From Heterobasidion occidentale (lineage: Eukaryota; Basidiomycota; Agaricomycetes; Russulales; Bondarzewiaceae), in contig JBCAQO010000010.1 of assembly GCA_039111635.1 (NCBI GenBank), positions 1,178,001 to 1,242,000 on the forward strand: a stretch of 64,000 nucleotides of DNA, read 5' to 3'. The position numbers were made by a program, and so were the translations under genes. The stretch's first letter is position 1. Each line of letters begins with the position of its first letter. Below, piece by piece: positions 1 through 11,128 of this stretch. Below the pieces are notes generated by a model, which worked only from the letters and a program-made list of their open reading frames with translations, had not been told where the DNA came from and did not search any database.

Positions 1-537
1 ACGAGCATGTAGCGCACACGTTGGCTGGCCTCTCTGCTGCCATTCGCTTGAGCTCAGGTGCGGGCGTGAGCTTCGCCTGCGCTGCGTCGGCAATTCACAT
101 GCTCGAGCGTCTCTTGGGTGCTGGTTTTCTGCGTCCGGGACAGTAACATCAACTCCACGCACCGATCCCTCTATTGGGTTTGCTGGGTGCTGGGTGCTGG
201 GTGCTTGGTCGTCGCATCGGCTCGGACGCGTGCGCGGGTGTCTTTTCCGTGGCTACACTGGGTCCCGGGGTCAACTCGTATCGTCGCAGTGCGCGCGACT
301 CGGAGCGCGCACCGTTCCCGTCGGTTCTAGGGCGCATCAGCACGCCGCGCGAGAAGCAGGACTGGGTCAACCGCTGGGGGTGGAACGGGAAGAAGCACGA
401 GGCGGAGACGCTGGCAGTGGCTCTCGGAGGTCCCAGCCAACGCCGGTGCGTACGTTCTCCCTTTTCCTAGCTTCTAGCTTCTCTACCCGCAGCACCTGCA
501 TTGACCGGTTTCTGACTGGCCGCCTTTCCTCTGACAG

Positions 538-840
538 CCGCCGACCATGACCTTTCAAAAGAGGCCCACGACACGTGCAAGGCGCGGGTGGCCAAGAACG
601 AGCGCCAGCGGCTGCAGAATGCTGCCCGTTCATTGGCAGGACACAAGCAGCTGGAGAACAAACACGCAGATGGTCACAGGCCAGCTTTGCTCCAACATGG
701 AGGGTCTGACCTCTCGCGGTGCAACGTGAGCTCTTGACCTCAGAAGACTTTGACCTCGTGGTCATCCGCGATCTAGACATCCAGCTCCAGGACTACAAGC
801 ACAAGTAGGAGCAAGCCAAGACCGAGCTCCGGAGCCTCAA
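538..840 (+). pseudogene. fragment of a coiled-coil protein gene, broken
   Basis: After a plausible intron end (ctgacag, up to 537) the plus strand reads a charged helical stretch beginning ADHDLSKEAHDTCKARVAKN. A stop follows near 727. In another frame, from about 734, it reads a segment containing DLDIQLQDYKHK, an in-frame TAG at 808-810, then EQAKTELRSLK before a possible intron donor. The second segment resembles the coiled-coil regions of fungal polarity scaffolds such as Spa2, but that is a faint impression. The stop and the frame change suggest a decayed gene, or a gene whose other exons lie left of the window. Bases 1-537 hold only short open frames and a small 8-base tandem repeat (tgggtgct) near 184-207. 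Bases 841-1183 hold nothing recognisable. Confidence 0.3.
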
Positions 841-1183
841 AGGTGCGCTCTCGTCCTCGATACGATTGTCGGCTGGAGCAGATGCCCTTGCAGGATGGTG
901 GCATCCCCGGCATCTGCGCTCTGGCTGCTCAACGCGCTGCGTGACGCCTGGACAAACCTCGAGATGTTACTGTGTTGCAAGTTGTTTGCTCGTCGCTCAT
1001 GTCTTTGCAGCCCTATTTCGAGGTGCAGACCGAGGAGAACTTGGGTTAACATAGATAAAATACCATTGAATGTAATTCACAAAGAGAATTTAGCACGAGA
1101 AATAATCATCCTGATGCTTCCCGATATTGTGTCTGTTCACAACGCCGGAGCAAAGCTCTGGTGTGTCTTGTCGCTAAGCGCCT

Positions 1184-3523
1184 TTACTGCCATTTACCAA
1201 GGACCTCCTTCGCGCTCTCGAATTCCATCTCGATGCCTTGTCTGACCCTGTCGTTCCTGACCTTGATCTGAATATTAAAAGGCAGAGGCCGGGACATGAA
1301 ACCGCTGGTGAACGCAAATGGGTCGGGTAGCACGTCCTGGCCTTGGGCGTCCTTCACAGGACGGAGATCGAATCCCCAGAGAATGCGAGCCATATTGATG
1401 AAGAGCGAGTTCATAGCGAGATGTCTTCCTGGACAGATGCGCCTGCCGAAACCGAATGGGATCTCAAAGTTCTGCAGGCGTAGGTCGGTCACTCCAAGAA
1501 ATCGTTCAGGAAGGAATGCATCTGGGTTCGGGAAGACTTCAGGATCACGCATGATAGCGCTGACAGCATGCAGGTAAGCGTATATGCGATGTGAAACGAA
1601 ACTGAGAGTGACTTGCTAGACGTTAGCAAAGACGGTGGAGCCTTTGGGGATGAACCTTTTGGATTTGTGCATGAGGAAAAGAGCTTCAAAAATAGAACGG
1701 GCACTCACATTCCCTCGTAGTGGTCGTCCGTCGTGGTAGCATGGGGTGCACCACCCAAGACCGCAACAGGACGCCAACGAGTAACCTCGCTAATCAGGGC
1801 ATTGACATAAGGCAGGTGAGCCTTATCATCGAACTCCGGCATTCGTTCGGGACCAACAACTGCATCGAGCTCCGCTTGAGCTTTCTTCATGGCGTTCGGA
1901 TGGTGAAGCATAGCAACTGTTCAGAATGGCAGCCAAGTTGATAAGGCTAGCCGATAGTGGTCATAGGCTAACTCACGAAGAAAAACGAGTAGTGTTTTGA
2001 ATGTCTTTCGTGTCATCAAGGTGGAATGTCAGGAATGGAGAAGGCCACGGAAACACTGGTGGAGGGCGCTCACTGTATCGATGCCTGCCCCAAACGATGA
2101 GGCCAGGACATAGCCAATCTGCAACTCATTCCAGTTCAACTCTTCCTTCTTAGCAAGGGCTTCCATGCCCATGCAAGGGGACAAGTTCCTTCGGATGCGC
2201 GGGCTTTGACATCCTCGACGAGATGTGTGAAGAGTTTCACGTCTCGTTTCCGGCGCTCTTCTGGTGCATGTCGAAACCATTGCAAGGAAGGCTAAGCATA
2301 ACAAATATATCAGCCATAGAAGGGCATCTGACTGTCTGAGAAGAAGCACGGGAAGTTTCAGCAGCCACGGCATGCTTTCAACTAGATATTTTCCAGGAAT
2401 ACTATAAATGTTCATTGAGGCATTTATTTCTGAGTCACAATAAGGCATGCTCACTTGATGCTGCAATGCAAAAGAGTATTTAACATGGATCGATTAATAG
2501 ATGCGGACCGGCAAGACGATCCCCTACCTGGTGAAATCTGGTCGTACCACCACCATGTCAGTACTTCACTGGGATGCATTTTCTAGAAAGGACGCGCAGG
2601 TTACAGATGCTACATTCTCTGTCACAATCCAATCGTCAACGGTGTCAATTCGTCGGCCATATGCGACTGACACGATGATACTAGCAGCATATCTAGAAAT
2701 TCGATCCGTCAGCTTTTGAGTCGGTTACGAGTACAAAACAGGGCGGACCGTCGGATGTGCTTCTCGTAATCTTTCGGCTTGTGAAGGAGTTCGTGCATCA
2801 TGACTTTGGACTCGAGGGACTGTATCTCTTGATATGAGTCCGCCTTTCGAATGTTGAAGCTTCCGTGCATGATCTGCCCGCAGAACAATCACCAACTACT
2901 TCGAGGACCGAATCAAGGGCGATAGTATTTACTTTTCGGAACGTTCTCCACTTTGCCCCGGAAGGCATTAAGAAACCGCGCATGTTATTAGAGAGGAGTT
3001 CACCACTTCGAATGAACAGAAAATCAGCCAGAACAGACGCCCTGATAAGAGAGAAGCTACGTACGCCATTATGAAGCGAGGTCTACTGGAGTAGATGTCT
3101 GAGCGTTTATCTAATAAGTCCCATGCGGCTTTGGCGCTCCCCAAGACTAAAAGTGGAGGATCGTCAGTTCGCACCACTAGAATGAACCCTTATACATACC
3201 TATCACAGGAGTTTGACCGAGAAAAAGAGAATTGATAGGTCCTATGCAAGACGGGATTCAATGCATCATGCGTAGATTAGGAAATATAGCCTTCATGACG
3301 TACCGTATTGTTTATTCCATTGTGCGAACGTCTTCCATGGCATGAAGCCGCGTAGCTGATATGTATTTCCAAGAAATGGCAATCCTCGAGGACCTGGGGG
3401 CATTCGCCTTCGTTTTGCGCTCCAATCTAGTATTGCATGAAGCGTATAGACCATCAGCAGTACCAGAGGAAATTCCATATATCCAGCAGATAGAGAGCCA
3501 ACAGCAAGGAGAGGAGATGTCAT
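1184..3523 (-). CDS. cytochrome P450 monooxygenase, copy 1 (frameshifted)
   Basis: This is a microsomal-type P450, a haem monooxygenase anchored in the ER membrane; the substrate is unknown. From the N-terminus it shows a hydrophobic anchor, the proline hinge PPGPRGLPFLG, a helix-I motif GAGIDT (near 2080), the ExxR helix as EVTR (near 1783), and the haem-binding loop FGFGRRICPGRHLA (near 1430). Exons match copy 2 (4928-7265) one for one. One intron appears to be GC-AG: the donor gcaagt follows FANVY near 1619 and the acceptor is near 1568. At the gggg run 2177-2180 one base is missing relative to copy 2, so the frame after EGTC is lost until corrected. Upstream exons join in frame by eye. 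It is either a young pseudogene or carries a consensus error. The start MTSPLL is chosen because it gives an N-terminus like copy 2. Confidence 0.85.
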
Positions 3524-4927
3524 TGGGTCGTGGAAATGCAGCGAGAGAACAAGAGCCTCAGAACCGTGGTCTTATAAGTACACGGCGCAGAGTTCTCAAG
3601 GGTACGTTGAACTAAACATGCAAACTAGGAAGCTGTCCTGACGTTCACGCCATGACAGATGTTGATTGTGATGGAGGCCGAGTCGTGGAAAGTCAGATGT
3701 GCAGGAATGAGCTCAGAGGACAGTATTTTAGTCGAAAGCTCCTCTTACGGTCGGTGTTAACCACACCGGCTCCAAGAGTAGCACATTCGGGACACAGCTG
3801 TGCCCTGGGGAGCTGGGGAGACAGAAAGGAACCGAGTTGTGTGTGTGTGTGAAGTCATGTATTAACGTCTAGTGGCGGCGCGCCGCATGTCTAGACGTGT
3901 AGCTGTATGTACTCTACGGTAGTGTGAAAGGAACCGAGTTGCTCCTGGACGTGATTCAATGTTAGCCCTTTGTGTGCATTCATGCCATATAAGTTTGCTC
4001 ACCTTCCCATGAATCAAACTCCGTTGTATCTGGATAGTCATGACCTTGAGAAGCAACTGCACAAAGCTACCCTGGCTGAGGATGATGCATGATGGACACC
4101 CAAAAACACGGAGGATACCGTTGGGGTTAACAGAAATGAAGGTAAGGGGATGACCGAGAGATTCTGAAAGATGGCCGTGTATTGAAGGACCAAGGAGCAC
4201 ACCGGTGAATACCACGAAGCTTGTCTGTCAATCAAGATTCAAGAGTCGCATTTTAAGCTAGTATATACAGTACATAACAGTAATTTCTGCTCTACTTATC
4301 AACTCGTCCATGACCCGGGCCCTCCCGGGCCGTTATTGGAGTATCCCTTTCCCATCTCAAGTCGATTTGACACCATCAAAAGCAAAATCAGCTTAATTGA
4401 GTGCCAGTGTTTGATTTTCGTCAGAAAAGGTCAGCTCAAGAGCCGCAAAATTGTCGAGAAGGAAAATGGGTTAGGTGACTGGAGTTAGATGCGCCACAAA
4501 CTCCACGAACTGCTGATCTTCCAACGTGAAGACCGTGAGATAATCCTTCCAATTCTGAGGCCGTGAGATAATCCTGTCAAATCCAGAGCACATAGTTTCT
4601 TCAGTCTCTTGCCTCGTCGCCTCTTGCCTAGCGGGCCGAGGTCATCTTGTTTTTCCTCCAATGTCAAGCTGCTCAAGCATCACTTCGGAAGTGACGATCA
4701 TATGTCTGACCCATAGTCAACTGTTCTGAAACAATGATTCTCCTGTTAAGAGCTCGACTCACCTGACCTTCCTCTTTGTCTGGGTCATCCTCGTGGCCGT
4801 GTTCACCAGGTCTGATTAGTGTCGATGTTCACAGAGCGCATATTCTTTCTCCCATTCGCTCGCTCTTAAAGCCTCGGATGCTACCCTCGCTCTTTGAACT
4901 GCTTCCGGCTTTGGGAGGTTTGTCACT
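3524..4927. promoter_or_regulatory. divergent intergenic region between the two P450 genes
   Basis: About 1.4 kb separates the two P450 start codons, so both promoters should lie here. Visible structure: a 16-base direct repeat gaaaggaaccgagttg at 3824-3839 and 3926-3941; a (gt)n run at about 3838-3851; a G/C-rich inverted repeat cccgggccctcccggg near 4315-4330; and a 15-base direct repeat ccgtgagataatcct at 4533-4547 and 4561-4575. No coding region is supported. Any regulatory role for the repeats is inference. Confidence 0.5.
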
Positions 4928-7265
4928 ATGCACCCATCTGATGTTCAGCTGTTCCAGATACCTGCTGCGCTTGCGGGATCATGGCATCTACCTCTCATAG
5001 TTTTGTGTTCGTATTCGCTGTATGTTTTTGCGGGCTGGAACTCCAAACGAAGGAGGATACCTCCCGGTCCGAAGGGTCTGCCCTTCATCGGTAGCGGATA
5101 CCAGGTCCCTGCAATCAAACCGTGGAGGAAGTTCGCAGAATGGAACAGACAATACGGTTCGTCCGCAACCTTCACATATGTTCCATGAAATGTCAGTCTT
5201 TTGGCCGATGACTGGGACCTGGCCTGCTACACACAGGTCCCGTTGTGTCTCTGTTTCTGGGATCGACCCCGGTCGTAGGTGGGTGTCTTGTATCTCCCTG
5301 TAATTTGAATGACCCCTTTCAACGTCCCGCTTCCGAATCAGTGCTTGGCAAAGCGCAACCTGCCTGGGATCTTCTGGAGAAGCGCTCAGATATCTATTCA
5401 AGCAGGCCTCGTTATATCATGGGGTGCGTAATCTTGCATATACGATCTTCACAAAATATATAACTGCTGCAGTGGTGAGATCCTCTCAGACAACCTGCGA
5501 GGTCTCATGTTACCATCAGGTGAAGGATGGAGGAAGTTTCGTAGAGTAAGTTTTTTTTTCATGCTCCTTTCTGGCGGTACCTTGAATGTGTTCATTAGGT
5601 TCTGCATGGAGGCTTGCACAGCCGCAAAGCAGATACGTATCGGGACATACAATCTCTCGAGTCAAAACTCCTCATGAGCCAGCTGTTGACTGATCCCAAG
5701 AATTATGAAAATCACATCCGCCGGTGAGTCTTATTTCTTGTGATACTGATGTATACCGAACACCTGTCCAATCAAGGTATGCTGCGAGCGTTGTCGTATC
5801 TCTCACGTATGGAAAGCGCATCGATAGTGTTGATGAGTGGATTGTGAAGGAGAATATGGCTTCCATGGCTTGTAGGTTTGATTGCTACCTGGATATCTGT
5901 ACAATCGATTAAATTTTCCTTCATGCAGATTTAACAAGGTACGCTACTACACTTCAAAGGTGACTAGACATGCTATCGTATCTTGATGTGAACTGTGTTG
6001 TTAGCGTAAAGCGAGTATATATCATTCTTGTCATTAGGATCAGTGCTGATTGTTGACCTTGCAGCCTCCCAGGAAAATATATCGTTGAATCATGGCCTTG
6101 GCTACTCAAGCTGCCAGTAAGCTCTCTAAACGTCGGTTGATATCTTCATAGACTCAAAACTGCTCGACAGCGCTCCTTGCAATGGTTTCGTTGGGAGGCT
6201 GAAGAACAACGACGTCGTGACGTGAAGCTGCTCACTCATCTTTTAGATGATGTCAAGTCTCGAATAGCAGAGGGGACTTGTGCACCTTGCCTTGCGTCGG
6301 AAACCCTTTCGAAGAGGGAAGAAATGGGTGTCAGTGAACTTCAAGTGGCGTATACAGTATCATCGCCGTTCGGTGCCGGTATCGAAACAGTAAGTAATAA
6401 TCATCGCAGAACGCTCGTAGGCTCAATGGTTTTCTCAGACATCCGGAACACTTTTTGTTTTCTTCCGTAAGTCGCTACGATTTCAACCTCATGCCAGACA
6501 TTTTTCTTACTTTGTGCATATACTTGATCAGTCGCAATGCTGCATTATCCAGAAGCAATGAAGAAAGCACAGGCCGAGCTCGATGAAGTCATTGGGCATG
6601 ATCGTATGCCTGGATACGAAGACCGAGACACTCTTCCATATGTTCGCGCACTGATCAATGAGACTCTGCGTTGGCGGCCCGTCGCAGTCTTGGGCGGTAC
6701 CGCCCATGCTGTAACGGAGGATGATGAATATAATGGCATGTGAGTCCAAAGTGCTATTTGACGCATGACTTGACAATGACTGCGACCAATAGGTTCATTC
6801 CCAAAGGCGCCTCGATCTTCGCAAACATGGCGTGCGTGTATTCTCATACATCTGCGAGTCCCAAAATCTGAAATGACATATGTATTCAGAGGGATAATGC
6901 AGGACCCTGAAATGTTTCCAAGCCCCGATACCTTCTCCCCAGAACGATTCATCACGACCACCGACCCACGTCTGCAGAATTTCGAGCTCCCATTCGGATT
7001 CGGACGTCGCATCTGTCCCGGGATGCACCTAGCCTTAAACTCGATCTTCATCAACGTCTCACGGATCCTATGGGGCTTTGATATTCGTCCCGTAAAAAAC
7101 GCACAGGGACAGGATGTGCTTCCAGACGTGTGGGAGTTCACTAATGGATTCAATTCGTGGCCCGTCAGCTTCGAGTGCAATATCAGCGCAAGGAATCCGA
7201 AGGTCAAGGCTTGCGTGGAAAGGGAATGGGATGCGGCAAGAGAGGCCCTTGGGAAATGGCAGTGA
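4928..7265 (+). CDS. cytochrome P450 monooxygenase, copy 2 (intact)
   Basis: This is a haem-thiolate monooxygenase, expected in the ER membrane. The N-terminus has a hydrophobic anchor and a basic patch, then PPGPKGLPFIG. Further on come SSRPRYIMG, LRGLMLPSGEGWRKFRR, helix I GAGIET, the K-helix ETLR in NETLRWRPVAVLGG, and the haem loop FGFGRRICPGMHLA. It ends LGKWQ-stop, the same C-terminus as copy 1. About a dozen short exons join with canonical GT-AG borders and no break was found. The protein is of ordinary P450 length, about 500 residues. It is the inverted paralogue of 1184-3523, so the pair came from a local duplication with inversion. The Trp-Arg-Pro after the ExxR helix and the overall pattern fit the large Agaricomycete P450 expansions; the exact CYP family and the substrate cannot be given. 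Confidence 0.93.
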
Positions 7266-7508
7266 TCTACGAATCATTTTCTAATGTATGTATTCTTCAA
7301 CTCACGAGCGTTGTATGTACCAAATAAATGGAGGAAAAGCATTTGATGAGTCTGCCGCGGACTTTGAATATGCTTTTGTGTCTGCAGGCTCGCACTTTGA
7401 CTTTCGAACGTTCGCACACTCAGGTAGTTTCACATTTCTAACGACCCTCAATCGTTCCTTACATCTTGAGCTACTTTCATCTCACCTCTACTGCCTGGAG
7501 TATATGCG

Positions 7509-9738
7509 ATGTCCTCTGATGAAACTCGGCCTCTGACCTGCCTTCAAGGCCGTCTTAACCTTGTCGACTACCGCCCCCAAACACGCAATATTCCTACCCT
7601 TCATGATGCGGTTTTGGCGCGTACAAGGAACAGCATACGACACTCACCTAATAATAACGACCTTCTGGAGTATCTCGGGGATCGATGTGTCAATCTCGTC
7701 ATAGCGTTATTTGTCGACAAAGTTCGTTTGAACAGAAATCACCACATGGTCCGTGACGTATCTGTATTCTCAGTACTTGGGCACAAATCGATATCTATGG
7801 ATAGGTCGTTCGGCGTGTTCTATGCAACAATGATACGTTTGGACGTCTCGCTTTCTACCTTCGTCTCGACCAGCATGCCAAGCTTGACTCTCAAGACGCG
7901 CGCGAATTAGATGAATGGAACCCGCAGTCTAGCCATCATCCACCTAAAGCTCTGGCCGATCTCTTTGAATCATATGCTGGCGCCGTTTACACTCAATATG
8001 GATGGAAGAAACTCGAGCAATGGCTACGCCCACTCTTTGACCCCATCATCAAGGCTGCAACCAAAGACTTTTGGGATAAAGACTTGTTCAATGACGCGGG
8101 CAGCAGACGCATGGCATCTGGGCGAAAGCTCGAATCATCCGTACAAAGTAAGTTTCTAGATTATCTGGAGTACAAACGAGACTTCCTGCTCGACAAGATC
8201 AGTCAAGCTGTGGACACGCTACCAGCCTCGACCCAGTTCGCCTTTGCCGCGGACAGTTCGTTGGAAGAACCACATTGCAACGAGATCGAGATCGCAATAC
8301 AATTGCTCAACATGTGGGTCTGTAAGGTTTTCATCACGATTTGGCCAGAATATCACCGCGCTACCTCAAAAGCCTCTCATCTCGCGTCTGTGAGAGTTTT
8401 ATGTCCTTTCTCCTCAAATTTCTATCACTCATTGTTGTAATAATGTCAGGGTATAACTGGCTTGCTTGCTTGTGATATTTCACTATCTTACCTTGCCTCA
8501 CTTCTGTCTTTGCAAACTCGTATCACCATCCTCCCAACGTCTGACCAGGAGAAACCCTCTGACAGAAAATTGACGTCTACGATCCGAGGCTCCGTCAACG
8601 GAAGTGTAGTGACCTACCCCCCTGCTATCCTTGCTACTGCAATGAAAGCTGTCGTCGGTCTCTACTATCGCTCTGATCCCGAAACGGCCGAAGAATGGGG
8701 ACAATCGTGGCTTCGACCGCTTGTCATCAGGGCGCATGCCATAGTCACGCAAGATCCCTGGTCAGTTTCTCCATATTCTTGTGCACCGATCGTTACTGTA
8801 AAGTGAACATCGATTTCTTCTAGGTATCGACCTGTGATGCCGACTGCTGCGTCTTCGGCTTCCCGTTCACGCGCAAAGAGGGTGACTTGCTCTCTTCGCT
8901 CGTCGATGGCGTCAACATGATGTCTCTGCGTTCCTTGGATCCCTTGGCCAGGATCAGTCCTATTCCGGGTAGTCAGCACCATCGCTCTCGCAGTGCTCAT
9001 GGTGACCTGTCTTCTCAATCCTCGCCCCTTGCCTCGACTTGCACCGGCTCGCACGCCCCTCTCAATCTCAGAGTTCCTCCAATGCTGAACATCGACTCCT
9101 CTGCGGATGATGCTATAAGAGCTCTCGTCGGACAACTTCATTCTATGGGCATAGACAATAAACGTCCGAGCGCACACACTAGGAAGCCAAGTGCAGGCAA
9201 TAAACTGGACGAAGTTTTCGATCGTGCTGACTCAACCACAAGACCGGAAGGTGCAGACATCGCTGTGGCGAAACGTCTCATCCTCACGATCAAGTCTAGT
9301 CCTGGTCCCTCTCCGCCAGTAGAGCCTCTCTCCACAATCACTCCCCAGCGTCAGGACCGCGATAGCCAAGCCTTAAGCAAATGGCGCCCCATTGGAACAT
9401 CTCCAAACCCTCTTCATGACTGCAGCACGCCATCGCACGAGCCAACGTCCATTTCTTCCGACGGCCATTCTTCACCCGCCGCCACTTCAGGCGGCATCGA
9501 CAGTCCTCTGAGTGTCCTCGATCGAAGCACCGACAGCAGTGGCGAAGTGCCAGATAGCGGATATGCTTCTTCTGTCAGCGTGGCCGAAAGAAACCCCTCT
9601 AGACTATCTCCACTTCCAGACCTCAAGTCCTCTCTCGAGTCTCCTCCTTCTGCTCCCGTGTTCATCCCCCGTCAGTTAGCTTTGAGGTCGCATCTAGCGC
9701 GCAAGACGCCGTCAGTCGGAAGGAATCCGCTGCTGTAG
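7509..9738 (+). CDS. double RNase III-like domain protein with long disordered tail
   Basis: This is a predicted dsRNA endonuclease. Exons by eye: 7509-7748, 7805-8389, 8450-8760, 8824-8881, then a last exon starting near 8977 (that join is uncertain) to the stop at 9738. Domain 1 (about residues 25-165) has the RNase III signature NNNDLLEYLGDRCVNLV and the second motif KALADLFESYAGAVYTQ. Acidic residues D51, E54, D58, D132 and E135 align with the catalytic set of bacterial RNase III. Domain 2 (about 195-375) repeats the fold pattern (IEIAIQLLNMWVCKVF; ILATAMKAVVGLYY; a shared W-LRPL) but lacks the second-motif Asp and Glu. The tail of about 250 residues is Ser/Pro-rich. No helicase, PAZ or dsRNA-binding domain is visible, so it is not a canonical Dicer. 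It could serve RNA silencing or rRNA/snRNA processing. Confidence 0.8.
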
Positions 9739-10516
9739 CACCATTGCAACACATGATGAATTTTTAATGGTCAGCACTTGCTTTATCGAGAAAATATAAC
9801 ACTGACCATCCGAAAAGACCCCACACGCCCGAATATCGATGATATCTGCACACCTGTATCCAATATCGACGAGCTTTTGATGCTCACCTTTGCGTTTCAC
9901 TCGAAGCGCCAACTTCACCCCGGTGATTCGCAAGCATTCCGTGCCCCAGAAGGGGACAGAATCTCCGGCTTTATGAAATAATTTAGTGATATAATTCCCG
10001 CTCAACGTGTCGTTCATATACGCCAGCTGTGCACACACAAGACAATGAATCGCCTATCTTGAGGCTTGAAGGGAAAGCTATCTCACGCATACGCCTCCCA
10101 TGATGATGTGACCCTGGTGTATAATATAGAAATCGTTGGGTGATCCATCGTTGGCAATATGGAAACTCAACGGGTCATTCAAAGGCGGAGACGATGGTGA
10201 AGCGTCATACTTGAGAATCTCTTGCCCTACTTTGCGATAGGGTGAAAATCACGCGAGAATAAAATGTAAAAGAACAGAGCTGTGGTTTGAGTACTTTTCA
10301 GTAGTGTACAACGGGGCCGGGAACGGGATCTCACTATGAGACATGGACTCGGCAATCAGATTCCATGCTGAAGAGCACGGCAGTCTGGCAACGCTGCAGA
10401 GAAGTCAGCAGCCCTACACATATAAGGAACGGAGAATAGAGACATGCGAGATAATCGACGGCGTCCTTGAGCGCGCTTGGCTGGCTGTGCAAGGCTTCGC
10501 TCGCGGCACAGATCAT
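9712..10516 (-). CDS. unrecognised multi-exon gene
   Basis: Several minus-strand exons fit together. The last exon (about 10028 down to a stop at 9712) begins after a good acceptor (tgtgcacag) and reads LAYMNDTLSGNYITKLFHKA. Before it, an exon near 10219-10105 reads SFHIANDGSPNDFYIIHQGH and ends at a gtatgc donor. Before that, an exon near 10400-10300 contains NLIAESMSHSEIPFPAPLY. The first part (near 10516-10440, MICAASEALHSQPSALKDAV) does not join cleanly in frame. I do not recognise the family. The 3' end overlaps the convergent RNase III gene by 27 bases. The consistent splice borders and non-random composition support a real gene, but the start is not fixed and a break is possible. Confidence 0.42.
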
Positions 10517-10725
10517 ATTCCAATCAACGATACTCGTGAAAACTAGGTTTGTCCACAGCTTGGACTATGCTCGAAAAATGCCAACAGTATCAAGCCTGGA
10601 TATCCAGCATCTTCAACATGCGAGTCCCTAAAGATGACCGTATTCAACATGTAGAATAGAACATCAAGACACCAGCGTACTCACCAGCGCCTGACTTACA
10701 TACAGCTTGCAGCTCGCCGCCGAGC

Positions 10726-10848
10726 CTACGCCCCGTTCTTCGCCAAATACTTCGCGTTCACAGAGACGAAGTGGTACGCGACGACGGTAATCATCGCCAG
10801 CGCACCAAGAGAGTTGGCGAGCGAGTACAGGGTATCGTGCGTGATCAT
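10726..10848 (-). CDS. OST4: OST4, mini-subunit of oligosaccharyltransferase
   Basis: This is a single-exon 40-codon frame starting MITHDTLYSLANSLGALAMI and ending YLAKNGA. Ost4 is a 36-40 residue single-span ER membrane subunit of the oligosaccharyltransferase complex that transfers N-glycans to nascent proteins; it holds Stt3 and Ost3/6 together. Family features visible are the MI(T/S)-D--L---A start, one hydrophobic helix (about residues 11-30), and a helix-ending VAYH-V motif as in the human and yeast proteins. The length equals the family length, so no missing exon is needed. It is transcribed divergently from the gene at 11129, sharing a 280-base promoter region. Confidence 0.93.
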   Translation of the reverse strand: MITHDTLYSLANSLGALAMITVVAYHFVSVNAKYLAKNGA

Positions 10849-11128
10849 GGCGATGGATTTCGAAGGAGTGACAGAGTATTGGCTGTTGTATGGATTTGCA
10901 GTTCGGATGCAGTCCGACTCGGTCAGCTTCTGAATAAATAGTGGAGGTAGATTCAGACGTACTTAGAGACTATTTGACCAGGTCGATGAGCGTTGGTGTC
11001 ACTGGGAGATGGCAACTTGAGACTGCGCTGCCTCCACGTCAGTTCCATTACGCTATCACATTACGTCACTCTTTCTTCTATTGAGCCCTGCCTTGAGCAA
11101 GTCACGGCAACTCTCGTCCACTACGTCT
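10849..11128. promoter_or_regulatory. shared promoter region, OST4 / mitochondrial protein gene
   Basis: This is the 280-base gap between two divergent start codons. An A/T-rich stretch (ctgaataaatagtgg near 10930-10944) could hold start-site elements. No further motif is certain. Confidence 0.35.

Noticed and set aside
7509..9738. Calling the RNase III protein a Dicer
   Set aside because: No helicase, PAZ, platform or dsRNA-binding domain can be seen; only the tandem RNase III arrangement is Dicer-like.
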